From NCBI RefSeq assembly GCF_027744825.2, contig NC_071334.1, positions 39,533,437-39,597,436 on the forward strand: a DNA stretch of 64,000 bases, in the 5' to 3' direction. Both the position numbers and the translations under genes were made by a program. Below are positions 25,189 through 37,032 of the stretch, one piece after another. This DNA is from Synchiropus splendidus (Eukaryota; Chordata; Actinopteri; Syngnathiformes; Callionymidae). The notes under the pieces were generated by a model, which was given only the letters and a program-made list of their open reading frames with translations, did no database searches and was not told the DNA's origin. Every line of letters begins with the position of its first letter. The first letter of the stretch is position 1.

Positions 25189-28100
25189 GTTGATAACTTT
25201 CGAAAAACACTTCAGACAGCTTAGATTAGATGTGCAACTACTAGAAAGACCCTTTCTGCTATAGTGGGAGGTTAAAATTTCATGTTCTGAAGCTTCCCTG
25301 AAAAGTTATGGCACAATGCACAAAAACGCTTTTCAGCCTGAGATAAGGTGGGTTTCGGAACGCCAAACATAAAAGTGTTGATAACTTTCGAAAAACACTT
25401 CAGACAGCTTAGATTTGATGTGCACCTACTAGAAAGGCCCTTTCTGCTATAGTGGGAGGTTAAAATTTCATGTTCTGAAGCTTCCCTGAAAAGTTATGGC
25501 ACAATGCGTAAAAACGCTTTTCAGCCTGAGATAAGGTGGGTTTCGGAACGCCAAACATAAAAGTGTTAATAACTTTCGAAAAACACTTCAGACAGCTAAG
25601 ATTTTATATGCCACTACTAGAAAGACCCTTTCTGCTATAGTGGGAGGTTAACATTTCATGTTCTGAAGCTTCCCTGAAAAGTTATGGCACAATGCACAAA
25701 AACGCTTTTCAGCCTGAGATAAGGTGGGTTTCGGAACGCCAAACATAAAAGTGTTAATAACTTTCGAAAAACACTTCAGACAGCTTAGATTTGATGTGCA
25801 CCTACTAGAAAGGCCCTTTCTGCTATAGTGGGAGGTTAAAATTTCATGTTCTGAAGCTTCCCTGAAAAGTTATGGCACAATGCACAAAAACGCTTTTCAG
25901 CCTGAGATAAGGTGGGTTTCGGAACGCCAAACATAAAAGTGTTAATAACTTTCGAAAAACACTTCAGACAGCTAAGATTTTATATGCCACTACTAGAAAG
26001 ACCCTTTCTGCTATAGTGGGAGGTTAAAATTTCATGTTCTGAAGCTTCCCTGAAAAGTTATGGCACAATGCACAAAAACGCTTTTCAGCCTGAGATAAGG
26101 TGGGTTTCGGAACGCCAAACATAAAAGTGTTGATAACTTTCGAAAAACACTTCAGACAGCTTAGATTAGATGTGCAACTACTAGAAAGACCCTTTCTGCT
26201 ATAGTGGGAGGTTAAAATTTCATGTTCTGAAGCTTCCCTGAAAAGTTATGGCACAATGCACAAAAACGCATTTCAGCCTGAGATAAGGTGGGTTTCGGAA
26301 CGCCAAACATAAAAGTGTTGATAACTTTCGAAAAACACTTCAGACAGCTTAGATTTGATGTGCAACTACTAGAAAGACCCTTTCTGCTATAGTGGGAGGT
26401 TAAAATTTCATGTTCTGAAGCTTCCCTGAAAAGTTATGGCACAATGCACAAAAACGCTTTTCAGCCTGAGATAAGGTGGGTTTCGGAACGCCAAACATAA
26501 AAGTGTTAATAACTTTCGAAAAACACTTCAGACAGCTAAGATTTTATATGCCACTACTAGAAAGACCCTTTCTATTATAGTGGGAGGTTAAAATTTCATG
26601 TTCTGAAGCTTCCCTGAAAAGTTATGGCACAATGCACAAAAACGCTTTTCAGCCTGAGATAAGGTGGGTTTCGGAACGCCAAACATAAAAGTGTTGATAA
26701 CTTTCGAAAAACACTTCAGACAGCTTAGATTAGATGTGCAACTACTAGAAAGACCCTTTCTGCTATAGTGGGAGGTTAAAATTTCATGTTCTGAAGCTTC
26801 CCTGGAAAGTTATGGCACAATGCACAAAAACGCTTTTCAGCCTGAGATAAGGTGGGTTTCGGAACGCCAAACATAAAAGTGTTGATAACTTTCGAAAAAC
26901 ACTTCAGACAGCTTAGATTTGATGTGCACCTACTAGAAAGACCCTTTCTGCTATAGTTGGAGGTTAAAATTTCATGTTCTGAAGCTTCCCTGAAAAGTTA
27001 TGGCACAATGCACAAAAACGCTTTTCGGCCTGAGATAAGGTGGGTTTCGGAACGCCAAACATAAAAGTGTTAATAACTTTCGAAAAACACTTCAGACAGC
27101 TTAGATTTGATGTGCACCTACTAGAAAGGCCCTTTCTGCTATAGTGGGAGGTTAAAATTTCATGTTCTGAAGCTTCCCTGAAAAGTTATGGCACAATGCG
27201 TAAAAACGCTTTTCAGCCTGAGATAAGGTGGGTTTCGGAACGCCAAACATAAAAGTGTTGATAACTTTCGAAAAACACTTCAGACAGCTTAGATTTGATG
27301 TGCAACTACTAGAAAGACCCTTTCTGCTATAGTGGGAGGCAATAATTTCATGTTCTGAAGCTTCCCGGAAAAGTTATGGCACAATGCACAAAAACGCTTT
27401 TCAGCCTGAGATAAGGTGGGTTTCGGAACGCCAAACATAAAAGTGTTGATAACTTTTGAAAAACACTTCAGACAGCTTAGATTTGATGTGCACCTACTAG
27501 AAAGACCCTTTCTGCTATAGTGGGAGGTTAAAATTTCATGTTCTGAAGCTTCCCTGAAAAGTTATGCCACAATGCACAAAAATGCTTTTCAGCCAGAGAT
27601 AAGGTGGGTTTCGGAACGCCAAAAATAAAAGTGTTGATAACTTTCGAAAAACATTTCAGACAGCTTAGATTTGATGTGCAACTACTAGAAAGACCCTTTC
27701 TGCTATAGTGGGAGGTTAAAATTTCATGTTCTGAAGCTTCCCTAAAAAGTTAAGGCACAATGCACAAAAACGCTTTTCAGCGTGAGATAAGGTGGGTTTC
27801 GGAACGCCAAACATAAAAGTGTTAATAACTTTCGAAAAACACTTCAGACAGGTAAGATTTTATATGCCACTACTAGAAAGACCCTTTCTGCTATAGTGGG
27901 AGGTTAAAATTTCATGTTCTGAAGCTTCCCTGAAAAGTTATGGCACAATGCACAAAAACGCTTTTCAGCGTGAGATAAGGTGGGTTTCGGAACGCCAAAC
28001 ATAAAAGTGTTGATAACTTTCGAAAAACACTTCAGACAGCTTAGATTAGATGTGCAACTACTAGAAAGACCCTTTCTGCTATAGTGGGAGGATAAAATTT

Positions 28101-28196
28101 CAGATTCTGAAGCTTCCCTGAAAAGTTATGGCACAATGCACAAAAACGCTTTTCAGCCTGAGATAAGGTGGGTTTCGGAACGCCAAACATAAAAGT

Positions 28197-31100
28197 GTTA
28201 ATAACTATCGAAAAACACTTCAGACAGCTAAGATTTTATGTGCAACTACTAGAAAGACCCGTTATGCTATAGTGGGAGGTTAAAATTTCATGTTCTGAAG
28301 CTTCCCTGAAAAGTTATGGCACAATGCGTAAAAACGCTTTTCAGCCTGAGATAAGGTGGGTTTCGGAACGCCAAACATAAAAGTGTTAATAACTTTCGAA
28401 AAACACTTCAGACAGCTTAGATTTGATGTGCACCTACTAGAAAGACCCTTTGTGCTATAGTGGGAGGTTAAAATTTCATGTTCTGAAGCTTCCCTGAAAA
28501 GTTATGCCACAATGCACAAAAACGCTTTTCAGCCTTAGATAAGGTGGGTTTCGGAACGCCAAACATAAAAGTGTTGATAACTTTCGAAAAACACTTCCGA
28601 CAGCTTAGATTTGATGTGCACCTACTAGAAAGACCCTTTCTGCTATAGTGGGAGGTTAAAATTTCATGTTCTGAAGCTTCCCTGAAAAGTTATGGCACAA
28701 TGCACAAAAACGCTTTTCAGCCTGAGATAAGGTGGGTTTCGGAACGCCAAACATAAAAGTGTTGATAACTTTCGAAAAACACTTCAGACAGCTTAGATTT
28801 GATGTGCAACTACTAGAAAGACCCTTTCTGCTATAGTGGGAGGTTAAAATTTCATGTTCTGAAGCTTCCCTGGAAAGTTATGGCACAATGCACAAAAACG
28901 CTTTTCAGCCTGAGATAAGGTGGGTTTCGGAACGCCAAACATAAAAGTGTTGATAACTTTCGAAAAACACTTCAGACAGCTTAGATTTGATGTGCACCTA
29001 CTAGAAAGACCCTTTCTGCTATAGTGGGAGGTTAAAATTTCATGTTCTGAAGCTTCCCTGAAAAGTTATGGCACAATGCACAAAAACGCTTTTCAGCCTG
29101 AGATAAGGTGGGTTTCGGAACGCCAAACATAAAAGTGTTGATAACTTTCGAAAAACACTTCAGACAGCTTAGATTTGGTGTGCAACTACTAGAAAGACCC
29201 TTTCTGCTATAGTGGGAGGTTAAAATTTCATGTTCTGAAGCTTCCCTGAAAAGTTATGGCACAATGCACAAAAACGCTTTTCAGCGTGAGATAAGGTGGG
29301 TTTCGGAACGCCAAACATAAAAGTGTTAATAACTTTCGAAAAACACTTCAGACAGCTAAGATTTTATATGCCACTACTAGAAAGACCCTTTCTGCTATAG
29401 TGGGAGGTTAAAATTTCATGTTCTGTAGCTTCCCTGAAAAGTTATGGCACAATGCACAAAATCGCTTTTCAGCCTGAGATAAGGTGGGTTTCGGATGGCC
29501 AAACATAAAAGTGTTGATAACTTTCGAAAAACACTTCAGACAGCTTAGATTAGATGTGCAACTACTAGAAAGACCCTTTCTGCTATAGTGGGGGGTTAAA
29601 ATTTCATGTTCTGAAGCTTCCCTGAAAAGTTATGGCACAATGCACAAAAACGCTTTTCAGCCTGAGATAAGGTGGGTTTCGGAACGCCAAACATTAAAGT
29701 GTTGATAACTTTCGAAAAACACTTCAGACAGCTTAGATTTGATGTGCACCTACTAGAAAGACCCTTTCTGCTATAGTGGGAGGCAAAAATTTCATATTCT
29801 GAAGCTTCCCTGAAAAGTTATGGCACAATGCGTAAAAACGCTTTTCAGCCTGAGATAAGGTGGGTTTCGGAACGCCAAACATAAAAGTGTTAATAACTTT
29901 CGAAAAACACTTCAGACAGCTTAGATTTGATGTGCAACTACTAGAAAGACCCTTTCTGCTATAGTGGGAGGTTAAAATTTCATGTTCTGAAGCTTCCCTG
30001 AAAAGTTATGGCACAATGCACAAAAACGCTTTTCAGCCTGAGATAAGGTGGGTTTCGGAACGCCAAACATAAAAGTGTTGATAACTTTCGAAAAACACTT
30101 CAGACAGCTTAGATTTGATGTATACCTACTAGAAAGACCGGTTATGCTATAGTGGGAGGTTAAAATTTCATGTTCTGAAGCTTCCCTGAAAAGTTATGGC
30201 ACAATGCGTAAAAACGCTTTTCAGCCTGAGATAAGGTGGGTTTCGGAACGCCAAACATAAAAGTGTTAATAACTATCGAAAAACACTTCAGACAGCTAAG
30301 ATTTTATGTGCAACTACTAGAAAGACCCTTTCTGCTATAGTGGGAGGTTAAAATTTCATGTTCTGAAGCTTCCCTGAAAAGTTATGGCACAATGCACAAA
30401 AACGCTTTTCAGCCTGAGATAAGGTGGGTTTCGGAACGCCAAACATAAAAGTGTTGATAACTTTAGAAAAACACTTCCGACAGCTTAGATTTGATGTGCA
30501 CCTACTAGAAAGACCCTTTCTGCTATAGTGGGAGGTTAAAATTTCATGTTCTGAAGCTTCCCTGAAAAGTTATGGCACAATGCACAAAAACGCTTTTCAG
30601 CCTGAGATAAGGTGGGTTTCGGAACGCCAAACATAAAAGTGTTGATAACTTTCGAAAAACACTTCAGACAGCTTAGATTTGATGTGCAACTACTAGAAAG
30701 AACCTTTCTGCTATAGTGGGAGGTTAAAATTTTATGTTCTGAAGCTTCCCTGAAAAGTTATGGCACAATGCGTAAAAACGCTTTTCAGCCTGAGATAAGG
30801 TGGGTTTCGGAACGCCAAACATAAAAGTGTTAATAACTATCGAAAAACACTTCAGAGAGCTAAGATTTTATGTGCAACTACTAGAAAGACCCTTTATGCT
30901 ATAGTGGGAGGTTAAAATTTAATGTTCTGAAGCTTCCCTGAAAAGTTATGGCACAATGCACAAAAACGCTTTTCAGCCTGAGATAAGGTGGGTTTCGGAA
31001 CGCCAAACAAAAAAGTGTTAATAACTTTCGAAAAACACTTGAGGCAGCTTAGATTTGATGTGCACCTACTAGAAAGACCCTTTCTGCTATAGTGGGAGGT

Positions 31101-32520
31101 TAAAATTTCATGTTCTGAAGCTTCCCTGAAAAGTTATGGCACAATGCACAAAAACGCTTTTCAGCCTGAGATAAGGTGGGTTTCGGAACGCCAAACATAA
31201 AAGTGTTGATAACTTTCGAAAAACACTACCGACAGCTTAGATTTGATGTGCACCTACTAGAAAGACCCTTTCTGCTATAGTGGGAGGTTAAAATTTCATG
31301 TTCTGAAGCTTCCCTGAAAAGTTATGGCACAATGCACAAAAACGCTTTTCAGCCTGAGATAAGGTGGGTTTCGGAACGCCAAACATAAAAGTGTTGATAA
31401 CTTTCGAAAAACACTTCAGACAGCTTAGATTTGATGTGCACCTACTAGAAACACCCTTTCTGCTATAGTGGGAGGTTAAAATTTCATGTTCTGAAGCTTC
31501 CCTGAAAAGTTATGCCTCAATGCACAAAAATGCTTTTCAGCCAGAGATAAGGTGGGTTTCGGAACGCCAAAAATAAAAGTGTTGATAACTTTCGAAAAAC
31601 ATTTCAGACAGCTTAGATTTGATGTGCAACTACTAGAAAGACCCTTTCTGCTATAGTGGGAGGTTAAAATTTCATGTTCTGAAGCTTCCCTGAAAAGTTA
31701 TGGCACAATGCACAAAAACGCTTTTCAGCGTGAGATAAGGTGGGTTTCGGAACGCCAAACATAAAAGTGTTAATAACTTTCTAAAAACACTTCAGACAGC
31801 TAAGATTTTATATGCCACTACTAGAAAGACCCTTTCTGCTATAGTGGGAGGTTAAAATTTCATGTTCTGAAGCTTCCCTGAAAAGTTATGGCACAATGCA
31901 CAAAAACGCTTTTCAGCCTGAGATAAGGTGGGTTTCGGAACGCCAAACATAAAAGTGTTGGTAACTTTCGAAAAACACTTCAGACAGCTTAGATTAGATG
32001 TGCAACTACTAGAAAGACTCTTTCTGCTATAGTGGGACGTTAAAATTTCATGTTCCGAAGCTTCCCTGAAAAGTTATGGCACAATGCACAAAAACGCTTT
32101 TCAGCCTGAGATAAGGTGGGTTTCGGAACGCCAAACATAAAAGTGTTGATAACTTTCGAAAAACACTTCAGACAGCTTAGATTTGACGTGCAACTACTAG
32201 AAAGACCCTTTCTGCTATAGTGGGAGGCTAAAATTTCATATTCTGAAGCTTCCCTGAAAAGTTATGGCACAATGCACAAAAACGCTTTTCAGCCTGAGAT
32301 AAGGTGGGTTTCGGAACGCCAAACATAAAAGTGTTGATAACTTTCGAAAAACACTTCAGACAGCTTAGATTTGATGTGTACCTACTAGAAAGGCACTTTC
32401 TGCTATAGTGGGAGGTTAAAATTTCATGTTCTGAAGCTTCCCTGAAAAGTTATGGCACAATGCGTAAAAACGCTTTTCAGCCTGAGATAAGGTGGGTTTC
32501 GGAACGCCAAACATAAAAGT
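28197..32520. repeat. 23-monomer mosaic block
   Basis: Exactly 23 x 188 bp with no net indel. It starts like the 75-mer (an actatcg monomer with acccgttatg) but soon departs from it. It contains subtypes in an order that prefigures the following 12-mer: ttccgac, ggaaag, ttggtg with cgtgag, tttatatgcc with aaatcgc and ggatggcc, ttagatg, cattaaag, then actatcg and the tttagaaaaac monomer. It also holds a gaggcag/taccg pair (31017-31392) as in the 75-mer cassette. Private changes are frequent, such as gtggggggtt near 29590, tttctaaaaa near 31779 and gttggtaac near 31957, so the block is less homogenised than its neighbours. Confidence 0.85.
30077..30264. repeat. Recombinant monomer
   Basis: The first third (gttgat, ttgatgtatacc) is that of the gtatacc subtype, which elsewhere continues aaaggccctttctgc. 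Here it continues agaccggttatgc, which otherwise marks actatcg monomers (32521 and 34777). The switch lies within about 15 bases between 30121 and 30140. The simplest reading is an unequal crossover or conversion joint inside a monomer. Confidence 0.75.
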
Positions 32521-34776
32521 GTTAATAACTATCGAAAAACACTTCAGACAGCTAAGATTTTATGTGCAACTACTAGAAAGACCGGTTATGCTATAGTGGG
32601 AGGTTAAAATTTCATGTTCTGAAGCTTCCCTGAAAAGTTATGGCACAATGCACAAAAACGCTTTTCAGCCTGAGATAAGGTGGGTTTCGGAACGCCAAAC
32701 ATAAAAGTGTTAATAACTTTCGAAAAACACTTCAGACAGCTTAGATTTGATGTGCACCTACTAGAAAGACCCTTTCTGCTATAGTGGGAGGTTAAAATTT
32801 CATGTTCTGAAGCTTCCCTGAAAAGTTATGCCACAATGCACAAAAACGCTTTTCAGCCTGAGATAAGGTGGGTTTCGGAACGCCAAACATAAAACTGTTG
32901 ATAACTTTCGAAAAACACTTCCGACAGCTTAGATTTGATGTGCACCTACTAGAAAGACCCTTTCTGCTATAGTGGGAGGTTAAAATTTCATGTTCTGAAG
33001 CTTCCCTGAAAAGTTATGGCACAATGCACAAAAACGCTTTTCAGCCTGAGATAAGGTGGGTTTCGGAACGCCAAACATAAAAGTGTTGATAACTTTCGAA
33101 AAACACTTCAGACAGCTTAGATTTGATGTGCAACTACTAGAAAGACCCTTTCTGCTATAGTGGGAGGTTAAAATTTCATGTTCTGAAGCTTCCCTGGAAA
33201 GTTATGGCACAATCCACAAAAACGCTTTTCAGCCTGAGATAAGGTGGGTTTCGGAACGCCAAACATAAAAGTGTTGATAACTTTCGAAAAACACTTCAGA
33301 CAGCTTAGATTTGGTGTGCAACTACTAGAAAGACCCTTTCTGCTATAGTGGGAGGTTAAAATTTCATGTTCTGAAGCTTCCCTGAAAAGTTATGGCACAA
33401 TGCACAAAAACGCTTTTCAGCGTGAGATAAGGTGGGTTTCGGAACGCCAAACATAAAAGTGTTAATAACTTTCGAAAAACACTTCAGACAGCTAAGATTT
33501 TATATGCCACTACTAGAAAGACCCTTTCTGCTATAGTGGGAGGTTAAAATTTCATGTTCTGAAGCTTCCCTGAAAAGTTATGGCACAATGCACAAAATCG
33601 CTTTTCAGCCTGAGATAAGGTGGGTTTCGGATGGCCAAACATAAAAGTGTTGATAACTTTCGAAAAACACTTCAGACAGCTTAGATTAGATGTGCAACTA
33701 CTAGAAAGACCCTTTCTGCTATAGTGGGTGGTTAAAATTTCATGTTCTGAAGCTTCCCTGAAAAGTTATGGCACAATGCACAAAAACGCTTTTCAGCCTG
33801 AGATAAGGTGGGTTTCGGAACGCCAAACATTAAAGTGTTGATAACTTTCGAAAAACACTTCAGACAGCTTAGATTTGATGTGCACCTACTAGAAAGACCC
33901 TTTCTGCTATAGTGGGAGGCTAAAATTTCATATTCTGAAGCTTCCCTGAAAAGTTATGGCACAATGCGTAAAAACGCTTTTCAGCCTGAGATAAGGTGGG
34001 TTTCGGAACGCCAAACATAAAAGTGTTAATAACTTTCGAAAAACACTTCAGACAGCTTAGATTTGATGTGCAACTACTAGAAAGACCCTTTCTGCTATAG
34101 TGGGAGGTTAAAATTTCATGTTCTGAAGCTTCCCTGAAAAGTTATGGCACAATGCGTAAAAACGCTTTTCAGCCTGAGATAAGGTGGGTTTCGGAACGCC
34201 AAACATAAAAGTGTTAATAACTATCGAAAAACACTTCAGACAGCTAAGATTTTATGTGCAACTACTAGAAAGACCCTTTCTGCTATAGTGGGAGGTTAAA
34301 ATTTCATGTTCTGAAGCTTCCCTGAAAAGTTATGGCACAATGCACAAAAACGCTTTTCAGCCTGAGATAAGGTGGGTTTCGGAACGCCAAACATAAAAGT
34401 GTTGATAACTTTAGAAAAACACTTCCGACAGCTTAGATTTGATGTGCACCTACTAGAAAGACCCTTTCTGCTATAGTGGGAGGTTAAAATTTCATGTTCT
34501 GAAGCTTCCCTGAAAAGTTATGGCACAATGCGTAAAAACGCTTTTCAGCCTGAGATAAGGTGGGTTTCGGAACGCCAAACATAAAAGTGTTGATAACTTT
34601 CGAAAAACACTTCAGACAGCTTAGATTTGATGTATACCTACTAGAAAGGCCCTTTCTGCTATAGTGGGAGGTTAAAATTTTATGTTCTGAAGCTTCCCTG
34701 AAAAGTTATGGCACAATGCGTAAAAACGCTTTTCAGCCTGAGATAAGGTGGGTTTCGGAACGCCAAACATAAAAGT
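32521..34776. repeat. 12-mer higher-order repeat, copy 1
   Basis: Twelve monomers, 2256 bp. Order: actatcg with accggttatg; ttgatgtgcacc with atgccac; aaactgttgat with ttccgac; ggaaag with aatccac; ttggtg with cgtgag; tttatatgcc with aaatcgc and ggatggcc; ttagatg with gggtggtt; cattaaag with ggaggctaa and catattc; gttaat with gcgtaaaa; actatcg; tttagaaaaac with ttccgac; gtatacc with aattttatg. The rare variants aaactg, aatccac and ggatggcc each recur 2256 bp downstream. Confidence 0.92.
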
Positions 34777-37032
34777 GTTAATAACTATCGAAAAACACTT
34801 CAGACAGCTAAGATTTTATGTGCAACTACTAGAAAGACCGGTTATGCTATAGTGGGAGGTTAAAATTTCATGTTCTGAAGCTTCCCTGAAAAGTTATGGC
34901 GCAATGCACAAAAACGCTTTTCAGCCTGAGATAAGGTGGGTTTCGGAACGCCAAACATAAAAGTGTTAATAACTTTCGAAAAACACTTCAGACAGCTTAG
35001 ATTTGATGTGCACCTACTAGAAAGACCCTTTCTGCTATAGTGGGAGGTTAAAATTTCATGTTCTGAAGCTTCCCTGAAAAGTTATGCCACAATGCACAAA
35101 AACGCTTTTCAGCCTGAGATAAGGTGGGTTTCGGAACGCCAAACATAAAACTGTTGATAACTTTCGAAAAACACTTCCGACAGCTTAGATTTGATGTGCA
35201 CCTACTAGAAAGACCCTTTCTGCTATAGTGGGAGGTTAAAATTTCATGTTCTGAAGCTTCCCTGAAAAGTTATGGCACAATGCACAAAAACGCTTTTCAG
35301 CCTGAGATAAGGTGGGTTTCGGAACGCCAAACATAAAAGTGTTGATAACTTTCGAAAAACACTTCAGACAGCTTAGATTTGATGTGCAACTACTAGAAAG
35401 ACCCTTTCTGCTATAGTGGGAGGTTAAAATTTCATGTTCTGAAGCTTCCCTGGAAAGTTATGGCACAATCCACAAAAACGCTTTTCAGCCTGAGATAAGG
35501 TGGGTTTCGGAACGCCAAACATAAAAGTGTTGATAACTTTCGAAAAACACTTCAGACAGCTTAGATTTGGTGTGCAACTACTAGAAAGACCCTTTCTGCT
35601 ATAGTGGGAGGTTAAAATTTCATGTTCTGAAGCTTCCCTGAAAAGTTATGGCACAATGCACAAAAACGCTTTTCAGCGTGAGATAAGGTGGGTTTCGGAA
35701 CGCCAAACATAAAAGTGTTAATAACTTTCGAAAAACACTTCAGACAGCTAAGATTTTATATGCCACTACTAGAAAGACCCTTTCTGCTATAGTGGGAGGT
35801 TAAAATTTCATGTTCTGAAGCTTCCCTGAAAAGTTATGGCACAATGCACAAAATCGCTTTTCAGCCTGAGATAAGGTGGGTTTCGGATGGCCAAACATAA
35901 AAGTGTTGATAACTTTCGAAAAACACTTCAGACAGCTTAGATTAGATGTGCAACTACTAGAAAGACCCTTTCTGCTATAGTGGGTGGTTAAAATTTCATG
36001 TTCTGAAGCTTCCCTGAAAAGTTATGGCACAATGCACAAAAACGCTTTTCAGCCTGAGATAAGGTGGGTTTCGGAACGCCAAACATTAAAGTGTTGATAA
36101 CTTTCGAAAAACACTTCAGACAGCTTAGATTTGATGTGCACCTACTAGAAAGACCCTTTCTGCTATAGTGGGAGGCTAAAATTTCATATTCTGAAGCTTC
36201 CCTGAAAAGTTATGGCACAATGCGTAAAAACGCTTTTCAGCCTGAGATAAGGTGGGTTTCGGAACGCCAAACATAAAAGTGTTAATAACTTTCGAAAAAC
36301 ACTTCAGACAGCTTAGATTTGATGTGCAACTACTAGAAAGACCCTTTCTGCTATAGTGGGAGGTTAAAATTTCATGTTCTGAAGCTTCCCTGAAAAGTTA
36401 TGGCACAATGCGTAAAAACGCTTTTCAGCCTGAGATAAGGTGGGTTTCGGAACGCCAAACATAAAAGTGTTAATAACTATCGAAAAACACTTCAGACAGC
36501 TAAGATTTTATGTGCAACTACTAGAAAGACCCTTTCTGCTATAGTGGGAGGTTAAAATTTCATGTTCTGAAGCTTCCCTGAAAAGTTATGGCACAATGCA
36601 CAAAAACGCTTTTCAGCCTGAGATAAGGTGGGTTTCGGAACGCCAAACATAAAAGTGTTGATAACTTTAGAAAAACACTTCCGACAGCTTAGATTTGATG
36701 TGCACCTACTAGAAAGACCCTTTCTGCTATAGTGGGAGGTTAAAATTTCATGTTCTGAAGCTTCCCTGAAAAGTTATGGCACAATGCGTAAAAACGCTTT
36801 TCAGCCTGAGATAAGGTGGGTTTCGGAACGCCAAACATAAAAGTGTTGATAACTTTCGAAAAACACTTCAGACAGCTTAGATTTGATGTATACCTACTAG
36901 AAAGGCCCTTTCTGCTATAGTGGGAGGTTAAAATTTTATGTTCTGAAGCTTCCCTGAAAAGTTATGGCACAATGCGTAAAAACGCTTTTCAGCCTGAGAT
37001 AAGGTGGGTTTCGGAACGCCAAACATAAAAGT
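34777..37032. repeat. 12-mer higher-order repeat, copy 2
   Basis: Same twelve subtypes in the same order as 32521-34776. The only base difference I noticed is tggcgcaatg near 34898 against tggcacaatg. The duplication is very recent or strongly homogenised. Confidence 0.92.

Larger units (their letters stand above)
14099..28196. repeat. 75-monomer higher-order repeat, copy 2
   Basis: This copy aligns to copy 1 at an offset of 14098 bp up to about copy-1 position 6202, then at 14286 bp (one monomer more) to about 13910, and returns to 14098 at 28197. It carries the same two 1-bp deletions, near 14996 and 15686. By eye I count only about a dozen or so scattered single-base differences over the aligned 14 kb, for example tactaaaaag near 14908, gttgatagc near 15603, ccaaagataa near 18031, cagcgtgag near 21577 and tttctgaacg near 22722. 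The copies are therefore well over 99% identical and the duplication or homogenisation is recent. Confidence 0.93.
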
